A stretch of 64,000 nt of DNA, taken from NCBI GenBank assembly GCA_002104945.1, contig MCFH01000085.1:1-64000 (forward strand), in the 5' to 3' direction. This stretch comes from Piromyces finnis. Taxonomy: Eukaryota > Neocallimastigomycota > Neocallimastigomycetes > Neocallimastigales > Neocallimastigaceae. Each line of letters opens with the position of its first letter. Within the stretch, counting starts at the first letter, position 1. The position numbers and the translations under genes were made by a program. Below the pieces are notes generated by a model that saw only the letters and a program-made list of their open reading frames with translations, ran no database searches and was not told the origin of the DNA. Of the stretch, positions 47,204-63,550 are shown one piece after another.

Positions 47204-49349
47204 TGATGCGTTGACCGATATATTTGTGAATAATATAATGTTTTTAATAAATAATAAATTCTATATTATAATGATGAAACAATAAATTTAAAATAAAATA
47301 AAATATATTTTATAATTAACAAATAAATCACTCAAAACTCGAAAATAAACTCTTATTATGTTTTAAATTAAATCTTTATTATATTTTATAATTTATTTAT
47401 TATCTATTTATTGTCCGCCTTTTTATAAAGAAGAATTTTATCTTCCTTTTATACATTTTCATTTATTACAGGTATTATTATTTTTAACTATTAAATATTA
47501 TTATTACTATTGTTATTATTTATTAAAATTAAAAGAATAAATTAAAACTATGTCTTAGTATTATAAAACATTATAGAATATTACTTATTTGATTTTCTTA
47601 TTACTTCAAAATGTTTAAATTTAGAAAAATTATTATAAATTATCATTGACTATCATTAAATGTATAATACCTTGAATAAAATAATTAAAATTTAAAATTA
47701 AAATAATATTAAAATAAAATTAAAATAAAATTAAAATAAAAATTTAACAAAATTAAAATATTAAAAGTATCAATTATTATAAACACTCATTTTATACAGA
47801 AACATAAAAGAGTTCTGTATTTTATCTTTGGAATTGTTATTATTGTTCTATTTCCAGGTTTTAAGTTTATCATTTTAGTAATAATTACTCAATTAGTTAT
47901 TTTTTTAATTTATAAGTTTAAGAGAATTTCTAAAGAACACTTGGATAAACACTAGAATTAATAATTTGGTGTATATTATTTTATTTTTAGTTTATTTATT
48001 CATTTTTATTTATTTATTATTATTTTATTATTTTAGTACATTATTGGATTAAGTCGTTTTATTTTATTTAATAATTTATTTTATTTAATAATTTATTTTA
48101 TTATTATCACTATTAGGTCGTTTTTACTCAGAATTTATTATATAATAAAGATAATATTATTTATTTAAAGAAAGGGTTATATTTTCATAAAATTATTATT
48201 CATTATTCATCTTTAAGGGTTATTATTGTTTGTTTTTATTATAAGTTACTATGGGTTAAGTCGTGTGTAAAAGTTTTACTAAACTTATAATTTAATATTA
48301 AAATATTAAATTAAATAAAAGGTTAAAAGATAACTAGGTTAGAAAAAAAATGTTTTATTAAAATAATCTTAATTGATTTATAAATGAATAATTAAATTAT
48401 GTATTATAGTTAAAATAATTCCTTTTTATTTTATTTAAAGAATATATATAATAATAAGATTATTTAATAGTAATACTTATTAAGTATTAATAAGTTAATA
48501 ATCTTTACAAAGATTTAATTCATAAAACTATTCTAAACTATTTATACTATTTGTAATTTTACATTTAATAATAAAATAACTTTTCAATACATGATTATAT
48601 TCATAATATATTTTATAATACTTAAACTAAACTTAAGACTTATTCCTAATTATTAAAAAATAACTATTGTTTATAATATTCATAATATTAATTATTTCTT
48701 AATTATAATATAATTCATTGAATATAATATTAATAATTATAATCCTCTAGTTCAAAGATTATAAATTATGTTATTGAAATAATTATTATAAAATAAAGTT
48801 AATTAGTTCCGGAAAATAATTTTAATTTAATTAAACAATAATTTTTTATACTTTGAGTGAATGATTTATGTTTGATATATCAGGGGTGATCATTCTCTGA
48901 ATAAACAATTAATCATTGCTAACAAAATATCTTTAAATTGGAATATCTCGTGAACCAGCAGAGATATTGACATGATTTTAAGATATGTTGTTTGTCTCGA
49001 GCGTGGCTTTCTAACGAACTTAATTATAACCAAAATATTTTTATTCAAAAATCGTCATTCGTTGAGGAGATACGCGTGTTTTTTCTTATTCCATTTTAAC
49101 GATAAGGGTTAAAGTTATTTATTATAAAAATTATTAAGGGTTAAGGTCATATTTTAACCTTTTCTAAATTTTTAAATATTTCTTAATAAAATTTTATAAT
49201 TTATTTGAAAATAAAATATTTGTTGATTTTGAATTTTCATAAGTGATTTCACAATTCCAAGTGATCTTGAAATTGTAATTTCACTAGTATTCGTGACATC
49301 GTGTTTATTCAGCTAGTTTTTATCATGTTTTTATGTGAGTAGCGTATCA
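47204..49349 (+). repeat. Solo B-family LTR next to tRNA-Ile, split by LTR F
   Basis: Starts TGATGCGTTGACCG and ends GTAGCGTATCA 14 nt before tRNA-Ile. A-rich flanks (47199-47203, 49350-49354) fit an AAAAA duplication. The LTR is cut at TCGTG by block F; removing F and one TCGTG restores about 1.1 kb of continuous B LTR. Confidence 0.88.
48266..49298 (+). repeat. Solo LTR F nested in the B LTR
   Basis: 1033 bp, TGTAAAAG...GTGACA, flanked by a perfect 5-bp duplication TCGTG (48261-48265 and 49299-49303). No coding capacity. Motifs such as GATAAGGGTTA and a GC-richer block around 48940-49080 parallel block G, so F and G are probably related families. Confidence 0.88.
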
Positions 49350-49363
49350 AAAAAACAACAAAA

Positions 49364-49456
49364 GCTCCTGTAGCAAAGTCGGTTAATGCGTCGTGCTTAT
49401 AGGGGAGTTCCTCCTATGCTACGCGAAGGTCGTGAGTTCGAACCTCACCAGGAGCA
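49364..49456 (+). tRNA. tRNA-Ile (UAU) with a 19-nt intron
   Basis: The acceptor GCTCCTG pairs with CAGGAGC and the discriminator is A. The D arm is GCA/TGC, the anticodon stem TCGTG/CGCGA, and the T arm GTGAG/CTCAC around TTCGAAC. The loop CTTATA places anticodon TAT at 49398-49400. The intron lies one base 3' of the anticodon (49402-49420), the canonical site. The anticodon side and intron can pair (ATAGG with CCTAT), as known for tRNA-Ile(UAU) precursors. A T-rich stretch follows at 49457. Confidence 0.93.
49402..49420 (+). other. Intron of tRNA-Ile
   Basis: 19 nt between positions 37 and 38 of the tRNA; removal gives a 74-nt standard cloverleaf. Confidence 0.85.
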
Positions 49457-49925
49457 TTTTTATTTTACAATAAAATAATTAAACATAAATTTTAAAAAAT
49501 GTTTATTTATAATAATATTAAAAATTAAAGTTTAAAAAATAAACAAAATTTTAATTTTTTAACACACCTAAAATCTTTTTTTTTTTTATTCTTATTTATA
49601 ATATTTTAAAAAATAAATATTTTTATATTTTATTTATTTACTTTTATGTATTAAATAAAAAATAGAAATCAACTGAATCAATAATATTTAAAATCATAAT
49701 AAAAACAAATAATTGTAAATATGTTCAAAATACAAAATAAAAGGCAAATATAAATTTGTAAAAAAAAAAAAAAAATATAAATAAAATTTTATTATTTCTT
49801 ATTTTATAATTCATACCAGCAATACAATAAAACGTATTTATACCATTCAAATAAAATAAATAATTAAAATAATAAAAATAATAAGATCATATAAAATAAA
49901 AATATAAAAAAAAATAATAATAAAA
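49457..49925. other. Spacer and probable promoter of the next gene
   Basis: A/T runs only; no ORF. Its right end carries the presumed 5' UTR of the gene starting at 49926 (AATAATAAAA before ATG). Confidence 0.5.
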
Positions 49926-52733
<2,808 letters not shown>

Positions 52734-53054
52734 AATCTATGCTACTATAGAATAAACAAAGTTTATTAAAATAATCATTGATTGATTTTATGTAGTAATA
52801 TATATCAAAAGTTAATAAATTATAACAATTATTTAATAATATTTTAGCATTAATATTTATCATTAATTTTATTTTAAATATTAATATTTTCTATTTATTT
52901 TTGTTATGATTAATGAAAAAAACTTTTTTTAATACCTTTTTTTTTTTATTATTTTTGCCATTTAATATAATTTAGTTTATTTTTTTTTTTTATTTTTTTT
53001 TTTTTTGCTAAATATTTTAAACATTTATAAAATGATACTAATTTAATTATCATA

Positions 53055-53085
<31 letters not shown>

Positions 53086-53096
53086 TATATAAAATT
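52734..53096. other. Convergent intergenic region
   Basis: Lies between the 3' ends of the plus-strand gene above and the minus-strand gene below. T runs (52921-53006) and an AT dinucleotide run (53053-53076). Probably shared 3' UTR/terminator sequence. Confidence 0.5.
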
Positions 53097-54753
53097 TTAT
53101 TTCTTATTATTTATAATATTAATAATTTTATCATAAATTTTTTCAATTATTTCATCATCATTTTTAACTATTTTATTAAAGTTGGATAAATCCTTTTTCC
53201 CTAAAATAGCATCGTTATATTCATATATTTAATAATTTAATAATTAATTAATTAATTTTGTTAGTATTATTATACATGAAATAATTAAAGTAAAATTAAA
53301 TAAAAAAAATGAATCTATTTTTATATTACTATTTTGATAACATGATACTCGTTCTGCCAATGTTAAGGAACCATAAAAGGAAAAATTTTCAAAGTCATTT
53401 GGAAGAGAAGAAAAAGCTAGCAGAGATGAGGCTTTTTCTAATACAGCCATTGATTCTTCATAAATTATTATTGCAATCAAAGCATCATCGATGATTGCTA
53501 CATTTCTAAAGCAAAGCTATAGTAGATATAATAAAAAAAAATTTAGTAATGTGAAAAATCATTATATTTAGTTACATTTTATGTAAAAATGAAAGTTCTA
53601 ATTTTAGCTTACTCTTGAATGGCATTTTGTAATATTTATTAATTTCTTAGTTATAAATATAATAATATTAAAATATTAAAATTGATTATAATTTATAAAG
53701 GATTAAACGTTATTCTGTTATTATAATAATACCTGAAACATATGAATTACGGAAGAAAGTTCCACAGTTAATTTAGTTTTTGTTCTATAAACATGACAAT
53801 AGTTCTTGATTAATGTATTACACTCGTCTGAAATCCTTAATTTAATCATATAAAAATTAAAAGTTTTTATCAAAAAAGAGAATAAAACATAAATGAATAT
53901 ATATATATATATTAAAAATAATATTTTATCTTACTTGACATCAATGTTTGATACAGTATTAATATACTATATAAATAATAAAAAAAGAGTAATAGAACAA
54001 TATATTATTAATATATATATTTTACATTATTTAATATTAATATATAATACTTCTTACAAAAATAAAATCTTCTCTAGTAATATCTGGAATTGGTAAATCT
54101 GTTTCTAGGATTTTAATAAAAAATTTAAATATATTATTTTATAATACGTTTAAAACATACTATTATTAAATAGGATTGATATTATTTTTTAAACCTTCTT
54201 CTTCTTCTTCTTCTTCTTTGGTTTTCTCCATTACGCACATTGTTTCCACAAGGTCATTTCCAATTAATGTATCAAAACTCTTGTTAGGTTCCATTCTCAA
54301 GAAGGAATATAAATTAAAATTACTAAAATTACTTTGTTTATAAAGAAAATAAAAGCAATATTAATATATTAAAATCAAGAAACTTTTGTATTTTCCTTTA
54401 TATTTTTATAGACTTACATTGAAAATACGTCATTTTTATTTAAAAGAGTATCCTATTAAAAAGATTAAATGAAAATGATATATAAAAAATATTTATAAAA
54501 AATAAATTATGAAAATTTTTTAGATTATATCATTTCTAATTTTTTAATGAATTATTATGATCTACATATAATAATTTACATAATAAATGTTATTACTTTA
54601 ATATATTTTATCGGAAACCCTTTCCCTTTTTTATTTTGAATATTTAAATATTGAATATCATAAAGACCCCAAATGACAGTAGTATTTACAAATGGCACGA
54701 AACACTCAATTTGACTTCCTTGTATTGGCACATTTACTTGATTCCCCATAACT

Positions 54754-54784
<31 letters not shown>

Positions 54785-55928
54785 AGTTTATTATTCAAAA
54801 GACATTTATGTGTATGTGTATATTATTATTATTAATAAATATAATAAATATTTTATTATACCTGATATAATATGGTTAATTTCTTTAGAGGACAAATTTG
54901 AGAATGGTACTTTAAGAATACCATCTTTGGCATAGCAGATATTTCCACCATCGATATAGGAAGGACATTTTATATTTTTGTCAGACGTGGTGTATATTTT
55001 AACTAGAGGTTTATATTTATTTTTTTCTTCTAATATTAAATTATGATTTCTAGTATTATTTTGTTCATATGCATATGTTTAAATTTAATAGTAAAACAAT
55101 AAAATATTTTTAAATAAAGTATAAATTAATCTATAAAAGATTATTCGTAAGAAATAATATTACCTTCTCATTTTTTGAGAACTTTCAATTAATCGGAGAA
55201 AGAGTGGATGAAAATCATCCACTACAAACATTAAATGCAATTTTTCATTAATTGATTGAAAAGAATTTTTTTCCCATTCAATTAAATAATGAAAACTTAA
55301 CTTTGGATCTGATGGAGTTGAAACTAAACTAATATTAAGAAAGAAAATATTATTTTATTAATTAAACAATTATAATAAATGTGAAAATATTACCATATAT
55401 TACAATTTGTGATGGACTTCTTAATTAAATATATATATATTCAATTTTCCTTTATTTTATATTATGCTACCTTAATAAAATTATTAATTTTGTTTTTCTC
55501 CACATTGCGGCTGGAACAATTTCTTCACAAAAATAATCCACAAGTCGTTGAGTAAATGCAAATGGTGATAAATTTACTGAATAAAAATGATAATACATAA
55601 TACAATGGGTATAAATATGAATAATGAATATAATGTTTACTAGAATTTATATATATCATATTTCACTTCATAATTTATAATATATTATTAACTATACATT
55701 GTAAAAAAAAAGAGATGGATTTTGGAATATAACTTTGATTAATATGTTTTTCTAATAATTCCTTATTTGTTTTTAAAGTACTAATCTAAATAATAGTAAT
55801 AAAGTAATAATAAATACCAAATATTAACTATTATTATTGTTTTTATTTTCTAAAAATTCGTATTAATTTAATTAAAAAGGGTTACATACATATGAGCAAC
55901 TCCACATATTATTGACCTACATAATATA

Positions 55929-55971
<43 letters not shown>

Positions 55972-57250
55972 ATGAAATAATTATAAGTTGATTAATGAAA
56001 ATTAATATACCTTGATATAAAAATCATTATAAAATTGCTTTGGTTCTATATATCAACAAAATATCATATCATTTAATATCATATAATTATTATAATGAAA
56101 TTATTATCTATATATATTGCGTTTCTTATATATTAAAAAATACGTACTACTCTTAATATTCAAACTCTTTTGTCTTTCTAGAATCCCGATGATGTTAACA
56201 ATGTCTCCAACAAATACACTATTTACCAAATCTTCACCTAAAAATTTATATAAAAAAAGAAAGTGCATTAATACATTAAATAAAAATATAGATTCATTTC
56301 ATATTATATACCTTCAATAAAAATAGTACAAGTATTATAATAGCAACCATTTTTTTCCAATACAGAAATCATTCCTTTTTGAATTACTAATTTGTTTTTA
56401 TTGAAAAAAATTAATTATGTGATATTATAAATATATAATTATAATTTTATTTTATAATATTTAAATTACAAGTTCCTATTCTTTCCTCTACTATTTCCTT
56501 TCTTGGATGTTTACAATAAGTACAAATATTATTTTCTATGAAACGTTTATCCCTATATAATAAAGTAAGTTAGAAAAAAGGAATAATAATATTTTATATA
56601 TGCATAAAATTAATTATACTATAGTAAAAAAAAAAAAAACTATTACACTAAATTTGGCTCTAATTCAATACCATTCGAAGTGAAATTATAAGAGTAGGTT
56701 TGATGGAGCATTTTCTTTTTTTGGAAACGTTTACATGCAGAATTATTGCATATAAATGTATGATATTTTCTATAATATAATGTTAGGATTAAATAAAAAT
56801 ATAATAGGTATTATAAATTTTGGTTATTGTATCAATTTTTTTTACACATAATATTCTGGGAGATATAAAGTAGTAATAATTCCTTTAATATTATAAAAGT
56901 TGTTTTCGTGAATAATAGTGAGGCCATGAAAAAAAAATCTGTTAATTGTATCTTGCAAATTTGAAATAATTGAACTAATAATTATTTAATATTAATAAAT
57001 AAATATTCTAACCCTATTAAATTTATTAATAAAATTTTATATATAAATTTTTACATATCTGTAGAAGGAATATTTTTAAAACGAATATTTAAATTTATTT
57101 TTTTTTTTAAATTTGAAACATTAATTTTATTCATAAAAAGATGGGATTCTAATAAACTTAAAGTTGCACATTCAAAATACTTTTTAATGTCATTTTTAAA
57201 TCCTTGAATAATATCGTTACCAATTGTCACTAGAAAAAAGATATAATATG

Positions 57251-57281
<31 letters not shown>

Positions 57282-57699
57282 AGATTAAATCATAAAATAT
57301 TAATATTAAAGTATAAAATTAAATTCATACTGTTATAATTAGAAATATGATAAATATCGATTAGATAGACAACATAGAATTGATGAGAATTGTGATCATT
57401 ATATTGCTTTATAACAGTGGGTTAATAAAATTGAGAATATTATAGTTTAATAATTATATATATAAGATTATTGATATCACTTTAATTATTATTGAAAAAC
57501 AAAACTTTTTGCAAACCTTTTTCTGCTCATATTTTTCAATTGAATTTCTTAAAAGTTTTATATATATTTTTTTTAAACGAGTTAGTTGTTTAAATAATAT
57601 ATGACACAATATATTTATATTATATTAAAAATTAATATGTTAATGTTTTTTTTATTTTTTAAAAAAAATAAAAAAGAAATGTTACATGATGTCTTCCAT
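53097..57699 (-). CDS. MCMDC2-like protein (MCM-domain protein with degenerate ATPase), about 24 exons
   Basis: Sense exons: 57686-57699, 57517-57547, 57331-57406, 57055-57229, 56846-56938, 56647-56769, 56470-56552, 56312-56386, 56148-56237, 56011-56045, 55890-55916, 55698-55785, 55471-55576, 55164-55328, 54862-55049, 54597-54751, 54418-54452, 54195-54295, 54058-54104, 53935-53966, 53733-53835, 53613-53645, 53372-53516, 53097-53200. All phases join, giving about 707 aa; human MCMDC2 is about 680. Visible: an OB/zinc region with FICNNSAC and NICTYCKHP (four Cys), GDIVNIIGI typical of MCM N-domains, a core with DGGNICYAKDG but no Walker A (GxxGxGK), and the C-terminal helical segment IIDDALIAIIIYEES. 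MCMDC2 and Drosophila MEI-217/218 act in meiotic recombination. Family assignment is from remembered similarity; the first exon (14 nt), one 27-nt exon and the last junction are least certain. Confidence 0.72.
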
Positions 57700-57793
57700 A
57701 TGGTATTTGCTTAAATCTTATTTATTATTATAAAACAAAAAGATTAAAAAACAATTTCATTTTAATTAATATTATAAGTTTTAAAATTTAATA

Positions 57794-58783
57794 TTAAGTA
57801 CAATTTTTAATTTCTATATATGTATCATTAGTTTGAAAATCTTCTAACATAGCGCGATCTTCTTCTTCATCTGAATCATATAGAATATTATTATTATATT
57901 GTGAATTATGATTATTATTAAAAGGATGATTATAGTCATTATTATCTGTTGGTATTGGAATGTCATTTATTATTGCATTATAAGTTAAAGGTGAGTTTTG
58001 TTCCTTTTCAATTTCATCAATTTCATCATCATCTTCTTCAATTTCATTTTGATTAATGTTTATCAGAGTAAGCGATAGTTGTTCTTCAATTTTATCATTG
58101 TTTAATTGATCTAATTTCCCATATTTCAATAATAATAAAAAATATTGCATTTAGAAATGTTTATTTAATATTTTCATTATTAACAAATATACAAAATGAT
58201 AAAAATTAATATTATTAATGATTACTTTGATTATTATATGTATTCTTTTTTTGCTTTTTATTTGTTTTTGTTTTAGTTTTATAAATTATCTTTTTTCTTT
58301 TGGTAGTGGTTAGTTTTTCATTAATACTATTTTTGGATTGATCTGGTACAACAGTTTTGTCTTTTTCGTCATCATCTTCTATTTCGTGTTCGTGATATTC
58401 TTGATATTCTTCATCACTAAATAAAGAAGGTATTACTTGAGATAATTCATCATTCTTTGAATTATAATTATTATTAAATCCATTATGATAAATGTAAAAT
58501 TTAATAATTTCAATAATATATATTAATAACCAATAATAATGTAGATTTGTAATATATTATTAACATAAAAATGTATTATTTACTTCATCAGGTAGTACTA
58601 AAGTTCAAAAATGTAAAAATAATCATAGTAGTTATATATAAATAAATTAAATATTGTAATTGTTTTTCTTTTCCATAATTTTTTTTTATATAGTTTTTAA
58701 AAAATTTTATTATTAATATTATATATTTTATTACATTCTTGTTCTTTTTTATTTCTTTTTTTATTATATATTTTCCCATTCAT
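57794..58783 (-). CDS. Four-exon acidic/basic protein of unknown function
   Basis: Proposed exons 58735-58783, 58584-58597, 58226-58454 and 57794-58110 join in phase (about 202 aa, start MNGKIYNKKRNKKEQE). Donors are GTAATA, GTAAAT and GTAATC; acceptors TTTAG, CAAAG and TTAG. The protein alternates acidic blocks (EIEDDDEKDK, EIEEDDDEIDEIEKE, DSDEEEDRAMLEDF) with a Lys-rich nuclear-localisation-like block (KRKK...KKQKK) and Asn-rich stretches. Likely nuclear by composition. It ends 94 bp before the start of the MCMDC2-like gene on the same strand. The tiny second exon is speculative; the third and fourth exons are better supported. Confidence 0.5.
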
Positions 58784-60027
58784 ATTGAGATATTAATTCT
58801 TTTACACTTTGATTATAATTATTTTGAATGAAAACAATAATATACTTTTTAATAATTATATATATTGTATATAACGAAAAAAAAAAAAGGAAAAAGAAAA
58901 AATGCATAAATATAAAATAAATTTACTTTTTATATAGAAATTTTAGTAAATAAAACTAATAATTTATTCCTTAATTAAATCCAATCCTTTTAATATTTTT
59001 TAAATGAATATTTTAATTTATTTGCAATTTTTATAAAATTATTTCTAATCAATTAGAAATTTTTTTTGTATTATTTACACTTAAAAAAAAAAAAAAAAAA
59101 CAACCTTAACAAAAAACATAATAAAAGGTAACTTTCTCTGATAGTTATAAATTTGATAATGAGTTAAATGAATATGATATAAAAAGTTTTTTTTAGGTTT
59201 AAATACCAGCTTTCCTTTTCTCTATTTATAACATTTAAACTATTGAATAATTGGTTTATCTATTATATTTTAAAAAGTGTTCTTTTTATTGTAATTTTTA
59301 TTTTTACAGTTTAGGTTTTACATTACATATATATTTAAGTATAAAGATGATATTTAATAAAATAACATCTTTATAATTTTTATTATTGATTAGTTTTAAA
59401 AGTTTTTTTTTTCTTTTTTTTTTTTTTTTTAGTGATTATTATCATACTTAAGTTATTTTACTTTTATTCTATAAAAGATATTTATGATAAATTCGTAAAC
59501 GAATTATTACATTAATGTCTAATAAAATATTTAAAGAAAAGTATCATAAAAAAAAATAAAATAAAATAAAAATAAAACAAGTAAACATATAAACAAGATA
59601 ATTTAACAGGTTGAAAATAAAATTTACTAAAACAAAAGCTACAAAATCATATAAATGTATATAATATTGATTATTGATATATTGATAAATATTTGTTGTT
59701 CTTAATATATAAAAAAGTATAATATTTTATTATATTGATATTGTCTAATATTGAAAAAGAAATATTATTGAACATTATAATAAGGATTTTACTTTAAATA
59801 TATATTGATATTGAGTGATTTAATATATATATATATATTTGTAATATGATTCATAATAAAGTTATAAAAGTAAAAAAAAAGATAGTGATTTTTGATGCTT
59901 TTTCTGTTGTCTTAATAATCGATAAAAACATTTTGTTAAAAATAATATAAAAATATTTTGAAGTATATAATATGAGATCTTCAATAAAAGGTTTCCTTTA
60001 TTATTATTGTTATTGCTTAACTTAAAT
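58784..60027. other. Intergenic AT-rich spacer
   Basis: A/T homopolymers (59083-59100, 59404-59430). Just upstream of 58783 the complement reads a short coding-like stretch (QSVKELISQYEWEN) that soon stops; I could not connect it to an exon chain. Nothing else seen. Confidence 0.5.
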
Positions 60028-60701
60028 TTACTTTGGACATTCTACTTCCCTTTTAACACTACTTAAATTTTCTGGTGGAGGTGAGTTATTTATCATTTCG
60101 AATAAATTAGTAATATTTATGCGATTCTTTTCATCTGCGAAAAAATTTTTAATTTGTTCATTTCTAATTTCAGAAAGAATTTTTTCTAAACGATTGTTGT
60201 CGTTTTCTAATATACAGCTACATACAATAGCTAACATTTCTAATTTCCAATTCTTTTTTTTATTATATGGTCCTCTCTTTGTTCCTGTTTTTCTTGGTTT
60301 TCTTTCAATATCTACGCAAGTTTGTTCTAAACCTCTCTAAAAATATATTTTTAAATGAATAATATTTTAAAACATTAATATTAGTTAATAATATGAAAAA
60401 ATTTATACTATAAGGATAATATATAATTTTATTTTAATTAATATATATTAAACTATATCATTTTAACAATAAAATAATTTAACATACTCTTACGCATCTT
60501 GGACAAGGTCTAGCATTATCACATTTTTTACATGCTTTTTGGCAATTAACTTTAAAATTAATTTTTTTTAGTAATATGTTTATTTTATTTTTATTCTTTA
60601 AGTAATATAAAAAATAATAAATTGTAATATATACCACAAGCAACTTTAACTTGAGTTCTTTTTTTTTTAACTATTGGAGGTGAATTCGAAGTACTTGGCA
60701 T
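60028..60701 (-). CDS. Small Zn(II)2Cys6 transcription factor
   Basis: Three exons, 60635-60701, 60488-60549 and 60028-60336, joining in phase (145 aa; introns GTATAT...AAG and GTATGT...TAG). The N-terminus KKKRTQVKVAC opens a fungal binuclear zinc cluster with spacing C-x2-C-x6-C-x5-C-x2-C-x8-C, using CVNC, CDNARPCPRC and the final Cys of RGLEQTC, plus one extra Cys in the first loop. A basic extension KPRKTGTKRGPYNKK follows, then a short helical segment. It should bind DNA in the nucleus. At 145 aa it lacks the large fungal-TF middle region, so it is either a truncated type or a modulator. The RPC-x-RC-x-RRG pattern resembles the ERT1/GSM1-like subgroup, which is only a loose similarity. 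Confidence 0.85.
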
Positions 60702-60847
60702 TTTTATAAAATATTGGTAGTAATTAAAATAATTATTTTTTGAATAAAAAGTGTAAAGTTATATTCTTATTTAAGACTAAAAAATGTTTTTTTTTTTTTT
60801 TTTTGTTATAACAATAATAGATTATATCTAAAGATTTTTATATATTT

Positions 60848-60902
60848 TATTATTATTATTATTATTATTGTTGTTGTTGTTGTTGTTGTTGCTGTTGTTG
60901 TT
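60848..60902. repeat. Compound ATT/GTT repeat
   Basis: ATT units change to GTT units with one GCT. In complement the GTT part reads CAA/CAG (Gln) codons after an ATG but meets TAA at once in the ATT part, so no protein is proposed. Confidence 0.85.
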
Positions 60903-62481
60903 TCATATTTACTGGAAAATTGAAAAATATAAAATAATATAAATAAAAATAAAAATACTATTTATTTTTATTCAAGTGCCGACTCTTAAATATTTTTAAA
61001 ATGATACTTTAATAATACTAATTATTTATAAAATTTCTGGTACATTTAAATCTATATTGCTTTTATTTTTTATTTTTGAGTTAGCTTCATTTATTTATTT
61101 TTTTAAAAATAAAAACACTATTTTTTATAATTTATTATTATTATTTTTGTTTTATTTCTTCTTCTTTATACTTTTATACAAGGTAAAAAAAAAAAAAAAC
61201 AATAATAACAACACTTTTTTGTTATTTTTAGCTTTGTAATCAAATTTTTTATATGAAACCTCGGTAATATTTAAAATATAATCATATTGAAAATATATTA
61301 TAATATATTGTAATATATAATACTACAATATGTATAAATTTTGCATTTTGTATTTGTATGGATGAAGAATAAAAATAAATTGACTATGGAAGTATAATAT
61401 ACATATTAATATATAATTCATCTTAAATTCAATTAAATCATTTATTTTTTTATATTACTTTATAATATAATATATATCCAATTTAAAATATAAATATTAA
61501 AGTTTATTTAATAACAAAATTGACTTTTAATATTTTTGGAATATTAAAGATATGATATTAAAAGAATAAAAAAAAGAGTGTATAATTAATGGAATTAAAC
61601 ATTAGAAATGATTATATCTATAATAATAATATAAATGAAAATAATGAAGGAAGGTGAAAAGAAAAAGAATAAAAAAATTATAATTATTTAAATATAGATA
61701 TGTATTAATTAATCAAACTACAACACAATTTACAAATACAATATTATAGGGTTTGAAAAGTTTATTTTATCTTTATAAAAAATTAAACTTTCATGATTAA
61801 CTAATTGTCATACTTTTTATTTTTTGATCTATATAAATACTTAAAACTTTTTTTTTTATTTTTAAATAAAAAAACTCTTTTTTTTTTTATTTCAAATTAC
61901 ATTACATTTATCGGGCAAAATTTTTGTGATTCATTAGTGACGGAGTTTTTTAGTAAAGAATTATGAAGTATTTTAAAATAGATAAAAAATAATTTAATTA
62001 ATATAGAAATACTGAAATGCAAACAACAACAACAATAATAATAATTGTTTGTATAGGGTAATAAAATAACTTTATTGCTATAAAGGTCAATCTTAATTAG
62101 CATTTTGAAAAAATAGTTTTTTTTTATTTTTATAATTATTTTATATTCTATTCTATTATTACTATTATTTATCTAAAAATAAATAATTAATATACGTTTA
62201 TTTTGTTATTTTAAAATTATTATAAAAAGCAAATGTAGTAGTTTTACAAAGGATGTTAAAATTATTAATTATATAAAGAAGAAAAGTTTTTATATTTAAA
62301 ACGCCTTAAAAAAAATGGATAATAATAATATTATATAAGATTAAATTATATTAACTCTATTCACTTATTTAATATGTATTATATAATGTAATGTATTGTA
62401 ATTGATAAAAGTATCATCCATATTTTAACAAAGGATAATAAATATTGTAATTTTGATAATTAATTGATAATAATATAAGTG

Positions 62482-62779
<298 letters not shown>

Positions 62780-63550
62780 TATTATACTATATATTATATA
62801 TTATCCTTCAATATATAATTTTGATTTTAAAATTTTTTTAATTTTTTTATAAAAGAAATAATAAATATAAATATATAAAATTATTTAATCATAAGAAATA
62901 CTAAAAATCATAATAATATAAATAGTTAATTATAAATAAGGAATATTATATTTATACAAAAGATACAACAACAGAGAATAGTATTTATTTCAATAATATT
63001 ATCATTATTCTATTAAATATTATAAAATATTACTAATTATTTATTATTAATAATATACAATATAAATAAATACAAATAAAATACATTTTATTTATTATTA
63101 ATTTTCAGTTATAATAATAATAAAAAAGTATATTTATAATTAATATTTTATAATATATATTATTTATATAAAGGAGACAAAATACAATAATAATAATAAA
63201 AAAAAGTAAAACTTCAAAAAAAAATAATTATTATTTTAAATATTTTTAAATATTCAATTCTCAATAATATTAATTGAGAATAAGGATATATACATATAAT
63301 CAATGTTAACAACTAAAAATATTAATAGAAAACGACTTAAACTTTAAAACAAAGTAAAATAGAAAAACCAATATTAGAAAAAAAAGAATAACAAATAATA
63401 AAAAATAAATAAAAAGTATAAAAAAAATAAACTACAAGTATTTAATAAATAATTGTTAATAATAGTGCTAAAATAATTTATCATAATATTACTTTTTTTT
63501 CTTTTTCTTTTTCCTTTTTTTTTTTTTCTTTAAAAAAAAGATAATAAACA

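Noticed and set aside
53349-53371. Longer version of the penultimate MCMDC2-like exon ending at GTATCA
   Set aside because: It leaves the last exon out of phase; the donor at 53371 (GTTCCT) keeps the frame to the stop at 53097, although it is a weaker donor.
58588-58779. 63-aa Lys/Ile-rich ORF
   Set aside because: Another frame over the proposed first exon and introns of the four-exon gene; the phase-consistent exon chain is preferred.
61057-61239. 60-aa Phe/Leu-rich ORF
   Set aside because: Composition is what T-rich DNA gives by chance; no domain and no splice context.
61897-62103. 68-aa minus-strand ORF
   Set aside because: Low-complexity and short, with no motif or neighbouring exon.
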